A DNA stretch of 8,613 nt from Lysobacterales bacterium UBA5700 (GTDB taxonomy: Bacteria; Pseudomonadota; Gammaproteobacteria; Xanthomonadales; Xanthomonadaceae): contig DIHI01000024.1 of the NCBI GenBank assembly GCA_002420085.1, forward strand, positions 4,296-12,908, in the 5' to 3' direction. The notes beneath the pieces were generated by a model. It saw nothing but the letters and a program-made list of their open reading frames with translations, was not told the origin of the DNA and ran no database searches. Made by a program: the position numbers and the translations under genes. This document shows, in pieces, positions 6,359 to 8,613 of this stretch (positions are counted from its first letter, which is position 1; the number at the start of each line of letters is the position of its first letter).

Positions 6359-7822
6359 TCAATCGATCGTCGGGGTACTCGATTCGGCCGCCTGGACCCG
6401 CCCTTGGGCCGATGTCTGGGCCGATGTCTGGGCCGGTGCCTCGACCCGTGCCACGAAGGGGGTTGGCCGGGCCGGGGGTGGCGGTCGGCGCCGGGTGGCC
6501 GGGCTTGGTTCGGCCCAGGTCAGAAAGACCGAGATCAGCGCGGCCAGCACCGGCCAGAGCAGGAATCGGAATTCGGCGCTCGGGGCGATCACCAGCAGGG
6601 GCGCGGCCAGACTCAGTCCGGACAGGGCGACTGCCGCTGGCAGACCGCCACGCGCGCGTCGGATGGCGGCCCAGATGACCGCCAGGCAGCCGAGCAGGTA
6701 GGGCCAGCCGGCAAACATCGGGCCGCTGGCCAGATCGTCCAGCCAGCCCTGAAGCCAGATCCGGGCTGGACGCTCGGGGGCTGCGATCGGTGGATTGTCG
6801 CGGTAGTCGAGCCAGCCGGGTTGTAGCACCAATCGAATCGGCCGGCCGTCACGGTCGATCCCGAACAGCAGTTCCGCGACCCGCAGGCGATGCCGCCAGT
6901 AGCCATCGGCATGCGCGATCGGCAGTGACCACCAGACCTGCCGCAAGGCATCCAGATCGGCCTCGGTCAGGGGGTGATGCAGATTGAGATGGATCCGTTC
7001 GGTCTCGAAGATCGAGGTATTGCTGTCGTGGCGAAATGCGGTGCCGAGTCGATCCAGTGACAGGTCGCTATCGATCCAGGCCGCTGGCAGCAGCATCCGG
7101 TTTTCGGCCACTGACACGGCGGCGATGTCCCACAGCGCCACGGTCGGCCACAGCGGCTGCCGGTCCGGGTTGGCGATCCGTTGCGGCCAGTGGGCCAGAC
7201 CCGCCAGCAACAGACTGGCCGGTATGGCCAGCAGGATCGGTCGCCAGTGCCAGCGGCCGGTATGCCAGCCGGTGGTCTGGAATTCGCGCCAGATGATCCA
7301 GGCCAGCAGGGGCGGCAGGGCGGTCGCCGCATTCAGCCGCAGTCCGGCGGCAATCAGCAAGGCGAACACGGCCAACAGGCGCAGTCGGCGATCGGGTCGG
7401 AAGCGATCACTGGCGAGCGCCGCGACCGCCCAGATCAAGGCAGTCGCGAAACCGATGTCCTTCCACAGATGGGGCAGCAGGGCGAGCACGGCCGGCCACA
7501 AGCCGATCACCAACACCACCACGGTCTGGCCGGTGCGGGTCCAGGGCAGGGCTCGGGCGAGCAGGGCCAGGCCGATCCAGAACGCGGTCGTTTGCAGCAC
7601 GAACAGGCCGCCCGGCCCAGGCAGGATGGCCTCGGTGAGCCGCCACAGTGCGGTCATCGAGACCGGCAGCAACGGGTCGAAGCCGCCGTGGCGAACCAAC
7701 CACCACTGGTAGGCCGCATCCCAGCTCAGGTAGCCGGGCCAGAACAGCCAGAGCAGGGCAAGGCTGGCGATGGCCGCCGCTGCCCAGGGCGCCAGGGTCG
7801 AGCGGGCAGGATCGCTGCTCAA
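6359..7822 (-). CDS. Polytopic membrane protein, GT-C/ArnT-like glycosyltransferase candidate
   Basis: A 487-residue inner-membrane protein with about nine to ten hydrophobic segments (roughly 11-29, 72-94, 98-117, 122-138, 147-175, 194-212, 372-388, 395-412, 418-436). A large hydrophilic loop spans about 213-370. YLSWDAAYQWW (31-41) puts an Asp in the first external loop, as GT-C transferases using lipid-phosphate sugars do. LWKDIGFA (119-126), LRLNA (161-165) and APSAEFRFLLWP (413-424) resemble conserved spots of PMT/ArnT or DUF6020-like families. The start is TTG at 7822, overlapping the M20D stop in TTGA and suggesting translational coupling; no in-frame ATG occurs before residue 56. The tail (about 438-487) is a Pro/Arg- then Ala/Gln-rich, low-complexity cytosolic extension carrying an AQTS repeat. 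Membrane topology is clear; glycosyl transfer is an inference and the substrate is unknown. Confidence 0.72.
   Translation of the reverse strand: MSSDPARSTLAPWAAAAIASLALLWLFWPGYLSWDAAYQWWLVRHGGFDPLLPVSMTALWRLTEAILPGPGGLFVLQTTAFWIGLALLARALPWTRTGQTVVVLVIGLWPAVLALLPHLWKDIGFATALIWAVAALASDRFRPDRRLRLLAVFALLIAAGLRLNAATALPPLLAWIIWREFQTTGWHTGRWHWRPILLAIPASLLLAGLAHWPQRIANPDRQPLWPTVALWDIAAVSVAENRMLLPAAWIDSDLSLDRLGTAFRHDSNTSIFETERIHLNLHHPLTEADLDALRQVWWSLPIAHADGYWRHRLRVAELLFGIDRDGRPIRLVLQPGWLDYRDNPPIAAPERPARIWLQGWLDDLASGPMFAGWPYLLGCLAVIWAAIRRARGGLPAAVALSGLSLAAPLLVIAPSAEFRFLLWPVLAALISVFLTWAEPSPATRRRPPPPARPTPFVARVEAPAQTSAQTSAQGRVQAAESSTPTID
6406..6441 (-). repeat. 12-bp tandem repeat in the membrane-protein tail
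   Basis: Three 12-bp units, two identical (plus-strand GGGCCGATGTCT) and a third differing at two positions, encode the AQTSAQTSAQ stretch on the minus strand. The unit length is a multiple of three, so copy-number change would lengthen or shorten the tail without a frameshift. Confidence 0.75.
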
Positions 7823-8613
7823 TCCCGGTCGGCGCCCAGGAAGTCGAGCGCCACCTGCAACAGGGCGCGGGTGCCGAGCGGCAGGGCGGCCTCATCGACC
7901 ATGAATTCCGGCGAGTGGTTGCTGGCGACCGTCTTCATATCGCGTCCGGGCTCGGTGGCGCCGACGAAGAAGAACAGGGCCGGGGCATGTTGGCCATAGA
8001 TGCTGAAATCCTCGGCGCCGGTGATCGGATCGATCTCGATCAGCTTGCCGGCGGCGGCCTTGCGCAGGCTGGGCAGCATGCGTGTGGTCAGGTCGGGGTC
8101 GTTGCGGGTGACCGGCGTGCCTTCGGACACTGGGATGCGGGCTTCGATCGTGGCGCCATGGGCGGCGGCGACATGCTCGGAAACCGAACGCAGCCCGGTG
8201 AACACCTTCTCGCGCATGTCCGGCTCGAAGCTGCGGATAGTGCCGATCAGTTCGACCGAGTCCGGGATGATGTTGTGGCGGATACCGCCATTGATCGCGC
8301 CGAAGGTCAGCACCACCGGCGCCCGGGTCAGTTCCGCCTGGCGACTGACCAGGGTCTGGGCGGTGCCGATGATGTCGGCGGCGGCGACCACCGGATCGAC
8401 CCCGCCCCACGGCCGCGAGCCGTGGGTCTGACGACCCTTGACCACGATCTGGAAATAATCGCTGGCGGCCATGAACGGGCCGGGTCGGGTGGCGATCACA
8501 TCGGACGGGATGCCGGCGATGACGTGCAGACCGAATACCGCTTCCGGCAGGAAATCATCGAACAGGCCCTGGGCGACCATCAGCGAGGCGCCGCCGTCCT
8601 CGCCATCCGGCGG
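7819..8613 (-). CDS. M20D-family metallo-amidohydrolase (hippurate/IAA-amino acid hydrolase-like), C-terminal part
   Basis: The C-terminal 264 residues of a zinc- or manganese-dependent amidohydrolase, a group that cleaves N-acyl or N-conjugated amino acids. The frame is open through the right edge (the first visible residues read PPDGEDGGASLM), so the N-terminal third, with the Asp/Cys-Gly-His metal-binding motif and the catalytic glutamates, lies outside. Visible family marks are VFGLHV with metal-ligand His30 (visible numbering); the dimerisation/lid domain from about 48 to 160, including GRQTHGSRPWGGVDP and RHNIIPDSVELIGTIRSF; GAEDFSIY (199-206); and SNHSPEF with the C-terminal metal ligand His233. 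It overlaps the downstream GT-C-like gene by 4 nt, so the two are very likely co-transcribed. The substrate cannot be told from sequence; whether it is exported depends on the missing N-terminus. Confidence 0.93.
   Translation of the reverse strand, partial: PPDGEDGGASLMVAQGLFDDFLPEAVFGLHVIAGIPSDVIATRPGPFMAASDYFQIVVKGRQTHGSRPWGGVDPVVAAADIIGTAQTLVSRQAELTRAPVVLTFGAINGGIRHNIIPDSVELIGTIRSFEPDMREKVFTGLRSVSEHVAAAHGATIEARIPVSEGTPVTRNDPDLTTRMLPSLRKAAAGKLIEIDPITGAEDFSIYGQHAPALFFFVGATEPGRDMKTVASNHSPEFMVDEAALPLGTRALLQVALDFLGADRD

Noticed and set aside
7181..7999. Plus-strand 272-aa Gln/Gly/Arg-rich open frame
   Set aside because: Antisense to the membrane-protein and hydrolase genes; its composition is what a reversed hydrophobic GC-rich gene gives.

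Overview
The window is GC-rich DNA with dense, closely spaced genes. It most likely comes from a gammaproteobacterium of the Xanthomonadales/Wenzhouxiangella type. This is inferred from the long E. coli-type QueF, the secreted 'GxWxNPxQSGHG' domain, and the pairing of a tryptophan-halogenase-like flavoenzyme with a DUF6445-type protein. No rRNA, tRNA, CRISPR array, transposase or integrase was seen.

Layout. (1) 1-913 (+): the C-terminal part of a type I restriction enzyme R subunit (HsdR), cut by the window edge. A 202-nt convergent intergenic region follows (914-1115), with a plausible intrinsic terminator for hsdR and a long-looped inverted repeat. (2) 5546-1116 (-): four co-directional genes in the order queF (preQ0 reductase), a secreted protein with a C-terminal GxWxNPxQSGHG module, a DUF6445-like protein with an HxD...H...R iron/2-oxoglutarate-type signature, and a flavin-dependent tryptophan-halogenase-like protein. 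Gaps are 86, 48 and 34 nt. (3) 5547-5736: the divergent intergenic region between queF and a lipoprotein gene, with promoter candidates facing both ways. (4) 5737-6330 (+): a DUF4410-like outer-membrane lipoprotein. (5) 8613-6359 (-): the C-terminal 264 residues of an M20D-type metallo-amidohydrolase, overlapping by 4 nt (TTGA) a polytopic GT-C/ArnT-like membrane protein.

How the genes may work together. The halogenase and the DUF6445-like oxygenase candidate recur as neighbours in proteobacteria, so they are plausibly a small oxidative-modification cassette. Their substrate is unknown, and no flavin reductase is in view. The secreted protein just upstream may share their transcript. QueF belongs to queuosine biosynthesis and is functionally unrelated; it may only be a co-directional neighbour.

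The most unusual non-coding signal is a 33-bp element at 4652-4684, between queF and the secreted-protein gene. Two perfect 8-bp inverted repeats are interleaved there in the order A-B-A'-B'. They sit on a candidate promoter for the secreted-protein/DUF6445/halogenase genes, so the element looks like an operator or an alternative-hairpin switch. This is inference from sequence only.
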